A stretch of DNA of 64,000 nucleotides from CAWCFV01 sp963794995 (GTDB lineage: Bacteria > Actinomycetota > Actinomycetes > JACCUZ01), in the NCBI GenBank assembly GCA_963794995.1, contig CAWCFV010000002.1:620001-684000 (forward strand). Reading direction: 5' to 3'. The notes below the pieces were generated by a model. That model made no database searches. It worked only from the letters and a program-made list of their open reading frames with translations, and had not been told where the DNA came from. Below, piece by piece: positions 32,255-40,791 of this stretch. The position numbers and the translations under genes were made by a program. Each line of letters starts with the position of its first letter. Position 1 is the first letter of the stretch.

Positions 32255-33685
32255 ATGAGTGGACAGGAACCCACGCACGGTCACCGGCGCGCACTGTTCG
32301 GCACCGGCCTCGAGGACGAGCTCGACGGCTGGCACGACGCGCCCGAGCCCTCCTGGCTCGCCGACGAGGACGACCCGTCGACCACGGGCAACATCCCTGC
32401 CTACGACCTCGGCCCGGGCACCGAGTCGGTGGTCGTGGACCTCACCGGCCCCTGGCCGACCGTCTCGGACCCGGACGAGACCGAGCTCGACCCCATCGAC
32501 CACGGCGTCGGTCACCCCGACCCCGGCTCCGGCCACGATGCCGACCACGGCTCGGGTCACGGCGCCGGTCACACAGCCAGGCACAGTGCCCGCACCGACG
32601 ACCCCTCGTCGGCCGCCGAGGGCTCGGCGCCGGACCTCACCGTGTCGCCCATGCCGGCGCCCGAGCCGGCGGCCCCGGCCCCGGAGCGGCCGGCGCCGCT
32701 GGTGCGCAAGGCCCACGTGTCCCCCACGTTCGACATCCCGCCGGTCCCGCAGGGCACCGGCCGCAACCAGGCCGAGACACTGACGGCTGCGACGGTCCTG
32801 CGGACCCGCAAGGCCCGGCCGCAGAGCGGCTGGCGCAAGTCGGTGCTGCACCTGTCCGGCGGACGCGTGAACCTCGGGCCGTCGGCCACCGACCGCCGCC
32901 GCGACGACCTCGTGTCGCGCGCCCGCACACCCGTCGTCGGCTGCCACCGGGTCGCCGTCATCAGCCTCAAGGGCGGGGTCGGCAAGACCACGACCACGGC
33001 CGCGCTCGGCGCGATGTTCGCGAACCTGCGCGGTGACCGCGTCATCGCGGTCGACGCCAACCCGGACCGCGGCACGCTGATCGAGCGGGTGCCGCGCGAG
33101 TCGGGCGCGACGGTGCGCCACCTGCTCGAGGCGCGCGACCGGGTCACGCGCTACGGCGACGTCCGGGCCTTCACGTCCCAGTCGTCCACCCGGCTCGAGG
33201 TGCTCGCCTCGGACGCCGACCCGGGTGCGTCGTCCGCGCTGAGCGAGGAGGACTACCGCGACGCGGTCGACACCCTCGAGCGGTTCTACAACCTCATCCT
33301 CACCGACTGCGGCACCGGCCTCCTGCACGACGCGATGCGCGGCGTGCTGGGCCTGGCCTCGTCGCTCGTCGTCGTCTCGTCGGCCAGCCTCGACGGTGCC
33401 CGCAGCGCGAGCGCGACGCTCGACTGGCTCGAGGCGCACGGCATGCAGGACATCGCGCAGCAGGCGGTCGTGGTCATCTCGTCGGTGCGACCGGGCGGGG
33501 GCATCGTCGACGTCATGCAGCTCGAGGACCACTTCGCGGCGCGCTGCCGGGCCGTGGTCACCATCCCGTACGACCCGCACCTCGAGGCCGGCGGCGTGCT
33601 CGACCTGGACGAGCTGCACGAGGACACCGTCGACGCCTACCGTGAGCTCGCCGCCGCGGTCGGCGAGGGCTTCGTCCGCAGCTGA
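32255..33685 (+). CDS. MinD/ParA-like ATPase with long disordered N-terminus
   Basis: A 476-residue protein. Residues 1-220 are low-complexity: acidic at first, then a Gly/His/Asp-rich stretch (HGVGHPDPGSGHDADHG, about 83-110), then Pro/Ala. From about 230 there is a SIMIBI ATPase domain with the deviant Walker A SLKGGVGKTTTTAALG, VIAVDANPDRGTL, and LILTDCGTG. This resembles the MinD-like ATPases tied to type VII secretion or polar positioning in actinobacteria, but no ESX gene is present here. The His-rich stretch could bind metal. Expression is probably leaderless. Confidence 0.88.
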   Translation: MSGQEPTHGHRRALFGTGLEDELDGWHDAPEPSWLADEDDPSTTGNIPAYDLGPGTESVVVDLTGPWPTVSDPDETELDPIDHGVGHPDPGSGHDADHGSGHGAGHTARHSARTDDPSSAAEGSAPDLTVSPMPAPEPAAPAPERPAPLVRKAHVSPTFDIPPVPQGTGRNQAETLTAATVLRTRKARPQSGWRKSVLHLSGGRVNLGPSATDRRRDDLVSRARTPVVGCHRVAVISLKGGVGKTTTTAALGAMFANLRGDRVIAVDANPDRGTLIERVPRESGATVRHLLEARDRVTRYGDVRAFTSQSSTRLEVLASDADPGASSALSEEDYRDAVDTLERFYNLILTDCGTGLLHDAMRGVLGLASSLVVVSSASLDGARSASATLDWLEAHGMQDIAQQAVVVISSVRPGGGIVDVMQLEDHFAARCRAVVTIPYDPHLEAGGVLDLDELHEDTVDAYRELAAAVGEGFVRS

Positions 33686-33695
33686 AGAGCCTCGG

Positions 33696-34550
33696 TCAGC
33701 CGCCGACGAGCTCGCTGTCCGCGGCGCGCACCGGCACGGCGATCGGGCCGACGGTCTTGGTGATGGCCGGCCCGGGGACGGCGTACGGGCCGAGGCCGTC
33801 GATCGTGAACGTGGCGTCCCACGTCGTGGTGACGCTGACCGCGCGATCACCGGAGCTGGCGTAGGTCCAGCTGACGTCGTCGTTGGGGTAGGCACCACCG
33901 GGCACGGCGAACTCCTTCTGCACTCCCTGGTCGAACGTCCAGTCCCAGTGCGCGGTCGCGCTGACCACCACGGTGAACCCGAGCACCCCGAAGGGCTCGG
34001 TCGTGAGGGACTCGGGCTCGTTGGCGGCGAAGATCGTCGGGAGGTTCACGACCCCGCCCTGGGGTGGCTGGAACGAGGGTGAGGCGTCGGGGAGGTAGGT
34101 GAGCACGACGTCACGCACCTTGTCCCCCACGGCACCCGCGGGGACGGGGCCCTCGCCAGGACCGAGGCAGATCTGGCCGACGGTCTCCCAGGGTCCGTTC
34201 CCGTGCCGCAGGTAGACGCGGTAGAGGATCGCCGGCGGCGGGCAGGTCGAGACCGCGTTGAGGCACAGGGCGTCGTCGCCCGGGCCGTTGTGCATGCACA
34301 TCGGCGCCAGGCTCCACTCGCAGTCCGTGCAGTCGGCGTTGTCCGCCGACGCCTGACCGAGCGGGCTGTCCTTGTCCGTATGCGGCCACAACACCGCCTC
34401 GGTCTGCACCCGCCCTTGCTCCTGATCCGCACTCGACGTTGGTGCATCGTGGCGCGGGGCATATGGTTGTCGCCGCCCGTCGCCGAGCGCACAGCCGTGC
34501 TCCGCCACCGCAACGCAACGAGCGACGGCGAGCAGTCCGACCAATCGCAA
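33696..34550 (-). CDS. Hypothetical secreted protein (start uncertain)
   Basis: I do not recognise a named family. The C-terminal 230 residues look like a Cys-rich, beta-rich exported domain: DCTDCEWSLAPMCMHNGPGDDALC, then VNLPTIFAANEPES, WDWTFDQGV and DGLGPYAVPGP. The N-terminus, taken here from a TTG, reads LRLVGLLAVARCVAVAEHGCA, a possible signal peptide. GGAGG lies upstream at 34570, but the codon at the right distance is ATC, so the original start may have been lost. The first 150 bp have unusually low GC, as does the decayed gene upstream. Confidence 0.55.
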   Translation of the reverse strand: MRLVGLLAVARCVAVAEHGCALGDGRRQPYAPRHDAPTSSADQEQGRVQTEAVLWPHTDKDSPLGQASADNADCTDCEWSLAPMCMHNGPGDDALCLNAVSTCPPPAILYRVYLRHGNGPWETVGQICLGPGEGPVPAGAVGDKVRDVVLTYLPDASPSFQPPQGGVVNLPTIFAANEPESLTTEPFGVLGFTVVVSATAHWDWTFDQGVQKEFAVPGGAYPNDDVSWTYASSGDRAVSVTTTWDATFTIDGLGPYAVPGPAITKTVGPIAVPVRAADSELVGG

Positions 34551-34564
34551 GCAGTCGACGATGC

Positions 34565-35130
34565 TCAGGTCCTCCAAGATCGAACTCGTTGCCGATGATC
34601 CATGATCCGTCCGTCCTGTCGCACAAGCGAAAGATCGGATATGTCCTCGCCGCCGGCAGGAGTGTCGTCGATGACATCGCCGTCCGCGCCTAGACACGTC
34701 GTAGGCGAGCATCTCGCGGTGACTTCGGCGGGCGCAGTGTCGTCCCGTGACTTCGCGCAACGCGTAATCGATGTCACTCGACAAAGCGGCGTCAGCGAGA
34801 CTCACCTCCCTGCGCTGGCTTCTCGTTCGACATACCTCGGTGACCGTTAACAGGGGCAGCCCCGAGGTCACTAGTCGTCGAAGTCCTGCTGATGTCCTCG
34901 GTCTGGGCGGCGCGGGTGAGTTCGGCGTAGTAGGTCCGGACCGCGGCTTCGACTTGCTGCTCGGGGGTGGTGGGGGTCGGCGAGGGGTCGATGCTGGTGG
35001 GGCTGGAGCTGGTCGGCGTGGGCGTCAGTCGACCGGCCTCGGGCTCGTCACCGGAGCACCCGACGATCAGCACCGCCCCGAGCAGCCCAGCCAGAGCCGC
35101 GGGCAGCGACCTCCCCGTGCGGCCTCGCAT
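34565..35130 (-). pseudogene. Decayed lipoprotein gene (DUF6318-like)
   Basis: The N-terminus is clear: MRGRTGRSLPAALAGLL then the lipobox LIVGC, a Thr/Ser/Pro-rich linker, and QQVEAAVRTYYAELTRAAQT, as in DUF6318-type lipoproteins. This frame stops at 34792 after only 112 residues. Downstream, in another frame, the segment GDVIDDTPAGGEDISDLSLV followed by RQDGR looks like the expected end of such a protein and ends at 34565. The simplest reading is a frameshift and internal loss. The 34430-34870 stretch is also lower in GC than its surroundings. TATGCT lies 8 nt before the ATG. A short functional lipoprotein cannot be excluded. Confidence 0.5.
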
Positions 35131-35188
35131 GGCCCGGAAGCATAACCACGCTGCCCGAGGCGCCGTCAGTGCTCGTCCACAGCCCGGA

Positions 35189-36997
35189 TCAGGGCACGGC
35201 GGCGTCGGCGGCGAGGGAGGCCCGCTCGGCGTCCTCCCGCTCGTAGGCCGTGATGAGCTGCCGGTACCCGACGCACCGGTCCAGCAGCTCGAGGTGTGTC
35301 CCCCGGTCGATCACCCGGCCGTGCTCGACGTAGACCACCTCGTCGGCCAGCGCGATCGTCGCCTTGCGGTACGCCACGACGACCACTGTCGGCGGCTCCC
35401 CGGACGACGACCTGGACGACCGCAGGCCGGCGAGGATGGCCGCCTCGACACGGGCGTCCACCGAGGACGTGGCGTCGTCCAGGACGAGCAGGCGCGGTGA
35501 GCGCACCAGGGCCCGGGCGAGCGCCAGCCGCTGCCGCTGCCCGCCCGACAGGGACATCCCGCGCTCGCCGATGCGGGTGTCCAGCCCTCCCGGCAGCGCG
35601 TCGACGAAGCGGTCGGCCTGGGCGACCTCGAGGGCCGCGCGCACGGCGGAGTCCGGCAGGTCGCGTCCCAGCGTGACGTTGCCCCGGACGGTGTCGTCGA
35701 ACAGGAAGGTCTGCTGCGGGACCACTGCCGCCGCCCCTGCGACGCCGCCCCGCACCACCGCGCGCAGGTCGACCCCGTCGAGGACGACCTCGCCGCTCGC
35801 GGGGTCGACGAGCCGGACGAGCAACGCGGTCAGGGTCGACTTGCCGGACCCGGTCGGCCCGACGACAGCGACGGTGCGCCCGGCCGCCACGGTGAACGAC
35901 ACGTCGTGCAGGACGGGGGCGTCGTCGTAGCCGAACTGCACTCCCTGCACGTCCAGGCTGGCCGGCGCGCCGACGTCGGCGACCTCGATGGCCCCGTAGG
36001 CGAGCCCGCCGCGGGCCTCGAGCACCTGGCGGACCCGGTCCCAACCGACCACGGAGCGCGGCAGCTCGCCGAGCACCCAGCCGATCGCGCGCACCGGGAA
36101 CGCCAGCAGGGTGAACAGGTAGGCGACCTGCACCAGGTCGCCCGCGTCTATCGCGCCGCTCTGGATCCGCATCGTGCCGACCAGGAGCACGGCGAGGACG
36201 CCGAGGTTCGGCAGCGCCTCCAGCACCGGGTCGAACAGGCCGCGCACCCGGCCGACCTGCACCTGCGCCTCCCGGAGCTCGTCGGCGGCAGCGGCGAACC
36301 GCGCGGTCTCCTCCGGCTCGCGGCCGAGCGTCTTGACGACGAGTGCGCCGTCGAACGACTCGTGCGCGACCCCGCTCACCTCGGCGCGCAGCTGCTGGGC
36401 CCGGGTGGCGAGGGGCGAGAGCCGGCGCTGGTAGAGGACGTTGAGCACGAAGATGGCCGGGAAGATCGTGAAGCCCACCAGGGACAGCACCGGGTCGGTG
36501 AGCACCAGGGCCACCGCCGCCACCGCGAGCATCACCAGCACCCCGACGGCCATCGGCATCGGCGCGATCGAGAACCACATGGCCTCGACGTCGGCGTTCG
36601 CGTTGGACAGCAGCTGCCCGGTGGGGTGGCGCTGGTGCCAGGACAGCGGCAGGTGCAGGTACTGCCGGGTGACGTCCCGCCGGTACCGCGCCTGCAGCCG
36701 GTACTGCATGATCCCGGCACCCAGCCGTCTTGCGACGATGCCCGCCGACTTCACCAGCGCGACCGCGACGATGGCCAGGCCCGCAGCGGCCAGCGCCCCC
36801 GCCGTCGACTCCCCGCGCCGGAAGGCCGGCGCCACCACCTCGTCGGTCACCCGCCCCAGGACCCACGCCGCCCCGACGGTCATGACGCCGTAGACGGCGC
36901 TGCCCCCGACCGCCACCGCGAAGATGTACGGCTCGTGCCGCACGGCGCGGCCGAGCAGGCCGAATCCGCGGCGCAAGGTGTCGTCCCGGCCCGTCAC
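35189..36997 (-). CDS. ABC exporter, fused permease and ATPase
   Basis: A 602-residue half-transporter with six helices (about 20-310) and an ATPase domain. Walker A is GPTGSGKSTL, the signature is LSGGQRQRLALARALV, Walker B is LLVLDDATSSVD, and the usual switch-loop His position reads VVAYRKATIAL, where Tyr takes the place of His. Asp replaces Glu after Walker B (LDDAT). These two changes would weaken or remove ATP hydrolysis at one site, so it may act in an asymmetric heterodimer. Transcription starts from the interlocked divergent promoter at 36998. Confidence 0.92.
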   Translation of the reverse strand: MTGRDDTLRRGFGLLGRAVRHEPYIFAVAVGGSAVYGVMTVGAAWVLGRVTDEVVAPAFRRGESTAGALAAAGLAIVAVALVKSAGIVARRLGAGIMQYRLQARYRRDVTRQYLHLPLSWHQRHPTGQLLSNANADVEAMWFSIAPMPMAVGVLVMLAVAAVALVLTDPVLSLVGFTIFPAIFVLNVLYQRRLSPLATRAQQLRAEVSGVAHESFDGALVVKTLGREPEETARFAAAADELREAQVQVGRVRGLFDPVLEALPNLGVLAVLLVGTMRIQSGAIDAGDLVQVAYLFTLLAFPVRAIGWVLGELPRSVVGWDRVRQVLEARGGLAYGAIEVADVGAPASLDVQGVQFGYDDAPVLHDVSFTVAAGRTVAVVGPTGSGKSTLTALLVRLVDPASGEVVLDGVDLRAVVRGGVAGAAAVVPQQTFLFDDTVRGNVTLGRDLPDSAVRAALEVAQADRFVDALPGGLDTRIGERGMSLSGGQRQRLALARALVRSPRLLVLDDATSSVDARVEAAILAGLRSSRSSSGEPPTVVVVAYRKATIALADEVVYVEHGRVIDRGTHLELLDRCVGYRQLITAYEREDAERASLAADAAVP

Positions 36998-37019
36998 CGG
37001 GCCAGCCTACGATCAGGCG
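36998..37019. promoter_or_regulatory. Interlocked divergent leaderless promoters
   Basis: Only 22 bp separate the two start codons. On the minus strand TAGGCT (37004-37009) lies 6 nt before the exporter GTG at 36997. On the plus strand TACGAT (37008-37013) lies 6 nt before the GTG at 37020. The two -10 hexamers share the TA at 37008-37009, so one melted region would serve both directions. Confidence 0.6.
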
Positions 37020-37661
37020 GTGACGTCCCTCGCCCGCACCGAACGCCTCGCCCTGTCCGAGCTGCTCGGCGACCTCGGTCCCGACGCGCCGACCCTGTGC
37101 GGCGACTGGACCACCCGTGACCTCGCCGCCCACCTCGTGGTCCGCGAGCGCCGGCCGGACGCGACCCCCGGGGTGGCGGTGAAGGCCCTCTCGGGATGGA
37201 CCGACCAGGTGCAGGCCTCCTACGCGGAACGTCCCTACGCCGACCTGGTCGAGCTGGTGCGCACCGGCCCCGGCCGGCTGTCGCCCTTCTCCCTCCCCGG
37301 CGTCGACAAGCTGCTCAACACGACCGAGTACGCCGTCCACCACGAGGACGTCCGCCGGGCCCAGCCGACGTGGCAGCCGCGTGACCTCCCGGTCCGGGTG
37401 CAGGACGCGCTGTGGAAGGCGGTGACGACCCGGGCGCCGCTCGCGCTGCGCGGCCTGGACGCACGGGTCGTCCTACGGCGCGCCGACAAGCCGCGCGCAC
37501 ACCCGATCGAGAACGGCTCCGGGGAGGGGACGGTCACGCTCACCGGCGACCCGATGGAGGTCCTGCTGTACCTCTTCGGCCGCCGCGAGCACGCGCGGGT
37601 CGACGTCGGGGGCGATCCGGAGTCCGTCGCGGCGCTCGCAGCCCAGTCGCTCGGGGTCTGA
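37020..37661 (+). CDS. TIGR03085 family metal-binding protein
   Basis: A 213-residue actinobacterial protein related to mycothiol-dependent DinB-type enzymes. Markers: LARTERLALSELL at the start, CGDWTTRDLAAHLVVRERRPDA with a ligand His, NTTEYAVHHEDVRRAQPTW with two more His, and a C-terminal sterol-carrier-like domain ending GDPMEVLLYLFGRREHARV. The substrate is unknown. It shares a promoter region with the divergent ABC exporter gene. Confidence 0.88.
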   Translation: MTSLARTERLALSELLGDLGPDAPTLCGDWTTRDLAAHLVVRERRPDATPGVAVKALSGWTDQVQASYAERPYADLVELVRTGPGRLSPFSLPGVDKLLNTTEYAVHHEDVRRAQPTWQPRDLPVRVQDALWKAVTTRAPLALRGLDARVVLRRADKPRAHPIENGSGEGTVTLTGDPMEVLLYLFGRREHARVDVGGDPESVAALAAQSLGV

Positions 37662-37689
37662 CCGGCCGTACGGCCATCAGCGGGGCAGG

Positions 37690-37854
37690 TCAGCGCGGAG
37701 CGCGCCCGACACCCAGCCGTACGTCGGTCCCGCCGTCGTCCCGCTCGTGGTGGCAGCGCCGGCACCACAGGTAGGTCCCGTCCGGGCTGCCCGGGTAGCG
37801 CCGCACGTCGTAGCGGTGCCCGATCACCAGGCACAGCAGCCGCGAGGTAGTCAT
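37690..37854 (-). CDS. Small zinc-ribbon-like protein (DUF1660-like)
   Basis: A 54-residue protein: RLLCLVIGHRYDVRRYPGSP then YLWCRRCHHERDD. The C...H...CxxC spacing suggests one bound zinc ion. TACCGT (37861-37866) lies 6 nt before the ATG with no Shine-Dalgarno, so it is probably a leaderless transcript. It converges with the TIGR03085 gene and lies 60 bp upstream of the hisF stop region. Function is unknown. Confidence 0.65.
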   Translation of the reverse strand: MTTSRLLCLVIGHRYDVRRYPGSPDGTYLWCRRCHHERDDGGTDVRLGVGRAPR

Positions 37855-37914
37855 GCTCCGACGGTAGTCCCGCTCGGGAAGCCCGTCACTCCCCAAGAAC
37901 CGGGAACCCGCCCG

Positions 37915-38676
37915 TCAACGGACCGTGACCCCGGCGGCGCGGAGGCCGTCCTTCACGTCGTGCACCGTGAGCTGGCCGAAGTGCAGCACGCTGGCCGCCA
38001 GCACCGCGTCCGCACCCGCCGCGACCGCCGGGGGGAAGTCGTCGACCGCACCGGCACCGCCGGAGGCGATCAGCGGCACGTCGACCACCGCGCGGACCGC
38101 GGCGATGAGCTCCAGGTCGAACCCTGCCCGGGTCCCGTCGGCATCCATCGAGTTGAGCAGGATCTCGCCCGCACCGAGGCGGGCGCCGCGCGCCGCCCAC
38201 TCGACAGCGTCGAGGCCGGCCGAGCGGCGCCCGCCGTGGGTGGTCACCTCGAAGCCGCTCGGCTGGTCGGGGGCGCGGCGGGCGTCTACCGAGAGCACCA
38301 GAACCTGCGACCCGAACCGGCGGGCGATCTCGCCCACCAGGTCGGGCCGGTGGATCGCGCCGGTGTTCACCGCCACCTTGTCCGCGCCTGCGCGCAGCAG
38401 GAGGTCGACGTCCTCGACGACGCGGACTCCCCCGCCCACCGTCAGCGGGATGAAGACCTGCTCCGCCGTCCGCCGGACCACGTCGTACGTCGTCTCACGG
38501 GCGTCACTGGATGCGGTGATGTCGAGGAAGGTGAGCTCGTCGGCGCCCTCGGCGTCGTACACCGTCGCCATCTCCACCGGGTCACCCGCGTCGCGCAGGT
38601 CGGTGAAGTTGACGCCCTTCACGACCCGGCCGGCGTCGACGTCCAGGCAGGGGATCACCCGGACCGCGACCGTCAC
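37915..38676 (-). CDS. hisF: Imidazole glycerol phosphate synthase, cyclase subunit
   Basis: Forms IGP and AICAR from PRFAR using ammonia delivered by HisH; 253 residues, TIM barrel. The catalytic Asp residues are in IPCLDVDAGRVVKG and in NSMDADGTRAGFD. Phosphate loops FIPLTVGGGVR and LIASGGAGAVDDF are intact. The ATG start overlaps the end of ridA. It is the last gene in the his cluster as transcribed. Confidence 0.97.
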   Translation of the reverse strand: MTVAVRVIPCLDVDAGRVVKGVNFTDLRDAGDPVEMATVYDAEGADELTFLDITASSDARETTYDVVRRTAEQVFIPLTVGGGVRVVEDVDLLLRAGADKVAVNTGAIHRPDLVGEIARRFGSQVLVLSVDARRAPDQPSGFEVTTHGGRRSAGLDAVEWAARGARLGAGEILLNSMDADGTRAGFDLELIAAVRAVVDVPLIASGGAGAVDDFPPAVAAGADAVLAASVLHFGQLTVHDVKDGLRAAGVTVR

Positions 38677-39065
38677 CAGCTCGACCCTCGTTTGAACGCC
38701 ACGGCCTCGACCTCGACGAGCATCCGCGGGTCGATCAACGCGACGACCTGGACCATCGTCGTCGCCGGCAGGACGGCGCCGAACGCCTCGCCGTGGGCCC
38801 GCCCGTACTCCTCCCAGCGGGAGATGTCGGTGACGTAGATGCGGGTGCGCACGACGTCGGCCAGGGAGGCGTCGAGCTGCTCCAGCGCCCAGGCGATGTT
38901 GCGGATCGCCTGCTGGGTCTGGGCGAACGGGTCACCCTCGTGCACGACCTCGCCGTCGACGATCGAGGTGCACCCGGTGACGAAGACGTGGTCGCCCGCG
39001 GCGACGGCGCGTGAGTAGCCGACCACCGACTCCCACGGTGCGCCGCTGGACAGCCTGCGGGTCAT
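38673..39065 (-). CDS. RidA/YjgF family enamine/imine deaminase
   Basis: A 130-residue RidA-fold protein. VVGYSRAVAAGDHVFVTGCT, QTQQAIRNIAWALEQLDASL and the C-terminal ARMLVEVEAVA-type strand fit the family. The Arg that binds the substrate carboxylate is probably the one in VVRTRIYVTD. RidA proteins hydrolyse reactive enamines and imines made by PLP enzymes. It overlaps both hisF and priA, so it is fully embedded in the his operon. Confidence 0.9.
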   Translation of the reverse strand: MTRRLSSGAPWESVVGYSRAVAAGDHVFVTGCTSIVDGEVVHEGDPFAQTQQAIRNIAWALEQLDASLADVVRTRIYVTDISRWEEYGRAHGEAFGAVLPATTMVQVVALIDPRMLVEVEAVAFKRGSSW

Positions 39066-39814
39066 GTCCGGGTCACCGGTGACACCTCGGCGAGCGCCTC
39101 CTCGAGCGTGAACGCGCCGGCGTAGAGCGCCTTGCCGACGATCGCGCCCTCGACCCCGTCGGGCACCAGGGTGGCGATGGCCCGCAGGTCGGCGAGGGAG
39201 GAGACTCCGCCGCTGGCGACCACCGGCCGGTCCGTGGCGGCGCAGACCGACCTGAGGAGGTCCAGGTTCGGTCCGGTCATGGTGCCGTCGCGGCCCACGT
39301 CGGTGACCACGTACCGGGCGCAGCCGTCGCGGTCCAGACGGGCCAGGACCTCGAACAGCTCACCGCCCTCCTGGGTCCAGCCACGGGCGGCCAGCGTCGT
39401 GCCGCGGACGTCGAGACCGACGGCCACCCGGTCGCCGTACCGGGCGATCGCCGACGCGCACCACTCGGGGTCCTCGAGCGCGGCGGTGCCGACGTTGACC
39501 CGCGCGCAGCCGGTGGCGAGGGCCGCCGCCAGCGACTCGTCGTCGCGGATCCCCCCGCTCATCTCGACCGCGACGTCCAGCCGTCCGACGACCTCCGCGA
39601 GCAGCTCGCGGTTCGACCCCCGGCCGAACGCGGCGTCGAGGTCGACCAGGTGGACCCACTCGGCGCCGGCCTCCTGCCAGGCGAGCGCGGCCGCCAGCGG
39701 TTCGCCGTACGACGTCTCCGTGCCGGCGGCACCCTGCACGAGCCGGACGGCCTGGCCGTCGGCCACGTCGACGGCGGGCAGCAGCTCGAGGCGGCTGGGG
39801 GGCGAGGCGGTCAT
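39062..39814 (-). CDS. priA: Bifunctional ProFAR/PRA isomerase (HisA/TrpF)
   Basis: A 250-residue TIM barrel. In actinobacteria this enzyme isomerises both ProFAR (histidine) and PRA (tryptophan). Motifs: LLPAVDVADGQAVRLVQG with the catalytic Asp, EMSGGIRDDESL, VVTDVGRDGTMTGPNLDLL with the second Asp and the GTMTGPN loop, and VVASGGVSSLADL. The trp genes in this window include no trpF, which supports the dual role. The ATG overlaps the membrane protein stop and has GGAGG 8 nt upstream. Confidence 0.95.
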   Translation of the reverse strand: MTASPPSRLELLPAVDVADGQAVRLVQGAAGTETSYGEPLAAALAWQEAGAEWVHLVDLDAAFGRGSNRELLAEVVGRLDVAVEMSGGIRDDESLAAALATGCARVNVGTAALEDPEWCASAIARYGDRVAVGLDVRGTTLAARGWTQEGGELFEVLARLDRDGCARYVVTDVGRDGTMTGPNLDLLRSVCAATDRPVVASGGVSSLADLRAIATLVPDGVEGAIVGKALYAGAFTLEEALAEVSPVTRT

Positions 39815-40155
39815 CCGCGGGACCTCCGGTCCAGGGTGAGGGTCACGAGCACGGGCAACGACAGCAGGCCGAGGAGCACGGCCGCACCGCGCAGCCAGGG
39901 ATCGGGGGTGAGCAGCCACACCACCCCCTCGACCGCGAGCCACAGGATCGCGATGACGGCGTTCTCGGTGCGGCGGCGCCGGGCCAGCAGGCCCTGCTGG
40001 CCCCGCCACCGGGTGCGCCGTGGCAGGCGCGCGCGCAGGGCGGCGGCGGTTTCGCGGCGGCGGGCCGCCTTCGCGTCCCGGCGCTCCCGCTCCGCCCGGG
40101 CCGCGGCCGCCGCCCGCTCACGCTCCTCGCGCCGCCGGGCGCGCTCCTGGCTCAC
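39811..40155 (-). CDS. Small membrane protein with Arg-rich N-terminus
   Basis: A 114-residue protein. Residues 1-60 are highly charged (RARRREERERAAAAARAERERR), probably a helix or coiled coil. Two hydrophobic helices follow (NAVIAILWLAVEGVVWLL and GAAVLLGLLSLPVLVTLTL). It overlaps hisH (GTGA) and priA (ATGA) and so is translated within the his operon. Similar proteins lie between hisH and priA in other actinobacteria. Function is unknown. Confidence 0.75.
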   Translation of the reverse strand: MSQERARRREERERAAAAARAERERRDAKAARRRETAAALRARLPRRTRWRGQQGLLARRRRTENAVIAILWLAVEGVVWLLTPDPWLRGAAVLLGLLSLPVLVTLTLDRRSRG

Positions 40156-40784
40156 AGGCTCGCCACCCAGCGCTCCAGCAGGGCGGCGCCCGCGTCCCCG
40201 GACTTCTCCGGGTGGAACTGCGTCGCGGACAGGACCCCGTTCTCCACCGCTGCGACGAACGGCTCGCCGTGCTCGCTCCAGGTGACCAGGGGTGCGGCCA
40301 GGTGCGGGGACGGCTCCAGCTCCCAGCGACGGACCCCGTAGGAGTGCACGAAGTAGAAGCGCTCGTCCTCGAGCCCGGCGAACAGGGTCGACCCCGGCGG
40401 CACCGTGACGGTGTTCCAGCCCATGTGCGGGAGCACCGGCGCGTGCAGCCGCTCGACCCTGCCGGGCCACTCGCCGAAGCCCTGCGTCACGGTGCCGTGC
40501 TCGTCGCCGGAGTCGAACAGGACCTGCATGCCGACGCAGATCCCCAGGACCGGCCGCCCACCGGCGAGCCGTCGACCGACGGTCTCCGGCGCTCGGCAGT
40601 CGCGCAGGCCTGACATGCAGGCCGCGAAGGCCCCGACCCCGGGCACCACCAGCCCGTCGCACTCGGCGGCCGCCTGCGCGTCCCCCGTGACGAGCACGTC
40701 GGCGCCGACCCGGGCCAGTGCACGCTCCGCCGAGCGCAGGTTGCCCGAGCCGTGGTCGAGCACGACGACACGCGGAGCAGACAC
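40152..40784 (-). CDS. hisH: Imidazole glycerol phosphate synthase, glutaminase subunit
   Basis: Hydrolyses glutamine and passes ammonia to HisF; 210 residues, class I amidotransferase. The nucleophile Cys is in LGICVGMQVLF, the oxyanion strand is PGVGAF, and the His/Glu pair is in ATQFHPEKSGD. TAGCCT (40792-40797) lies 7 nt before the GTG, which marks an internal leaderless promoter in the his cluster. 67 bp separate it from the speE-like gene. Confidence 0.96.
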   Translation of the reverse strand: MSAPRVVVLDHGSGNLRSAERALARVGADVLVTGDAQAAAECDGLVVPGVGAFAACMSGLRDCRAPETVGRRLAGGRPVLGICVGMQVLFDSGDEHGTVTQGFGEWPGRVERLHAPVLPHMGWNTVTVPPGSTLFAGLEDERFYFVHSYGVRRWELEPSPHLAAPLVTWSEHGEPFVAAVENGVLSATQFHPEKSGDAGAALLERWVASL

Positions 40785-40791
40785 GACGTCG

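Noticed and set aside
34602..34850. An 82-codon plus-strand frame in the low-GC region
   Set aside because: No ribosome site, no recognisable motif, and it runs against the better-explained decayed lipoprotein gene.
37664..37675. GGCCGTACGGCC as a terminator between convergent genes
   Set aside because: The 12-bp palindrome leaves at most a 4-bp stem with a loop; too weak to call.
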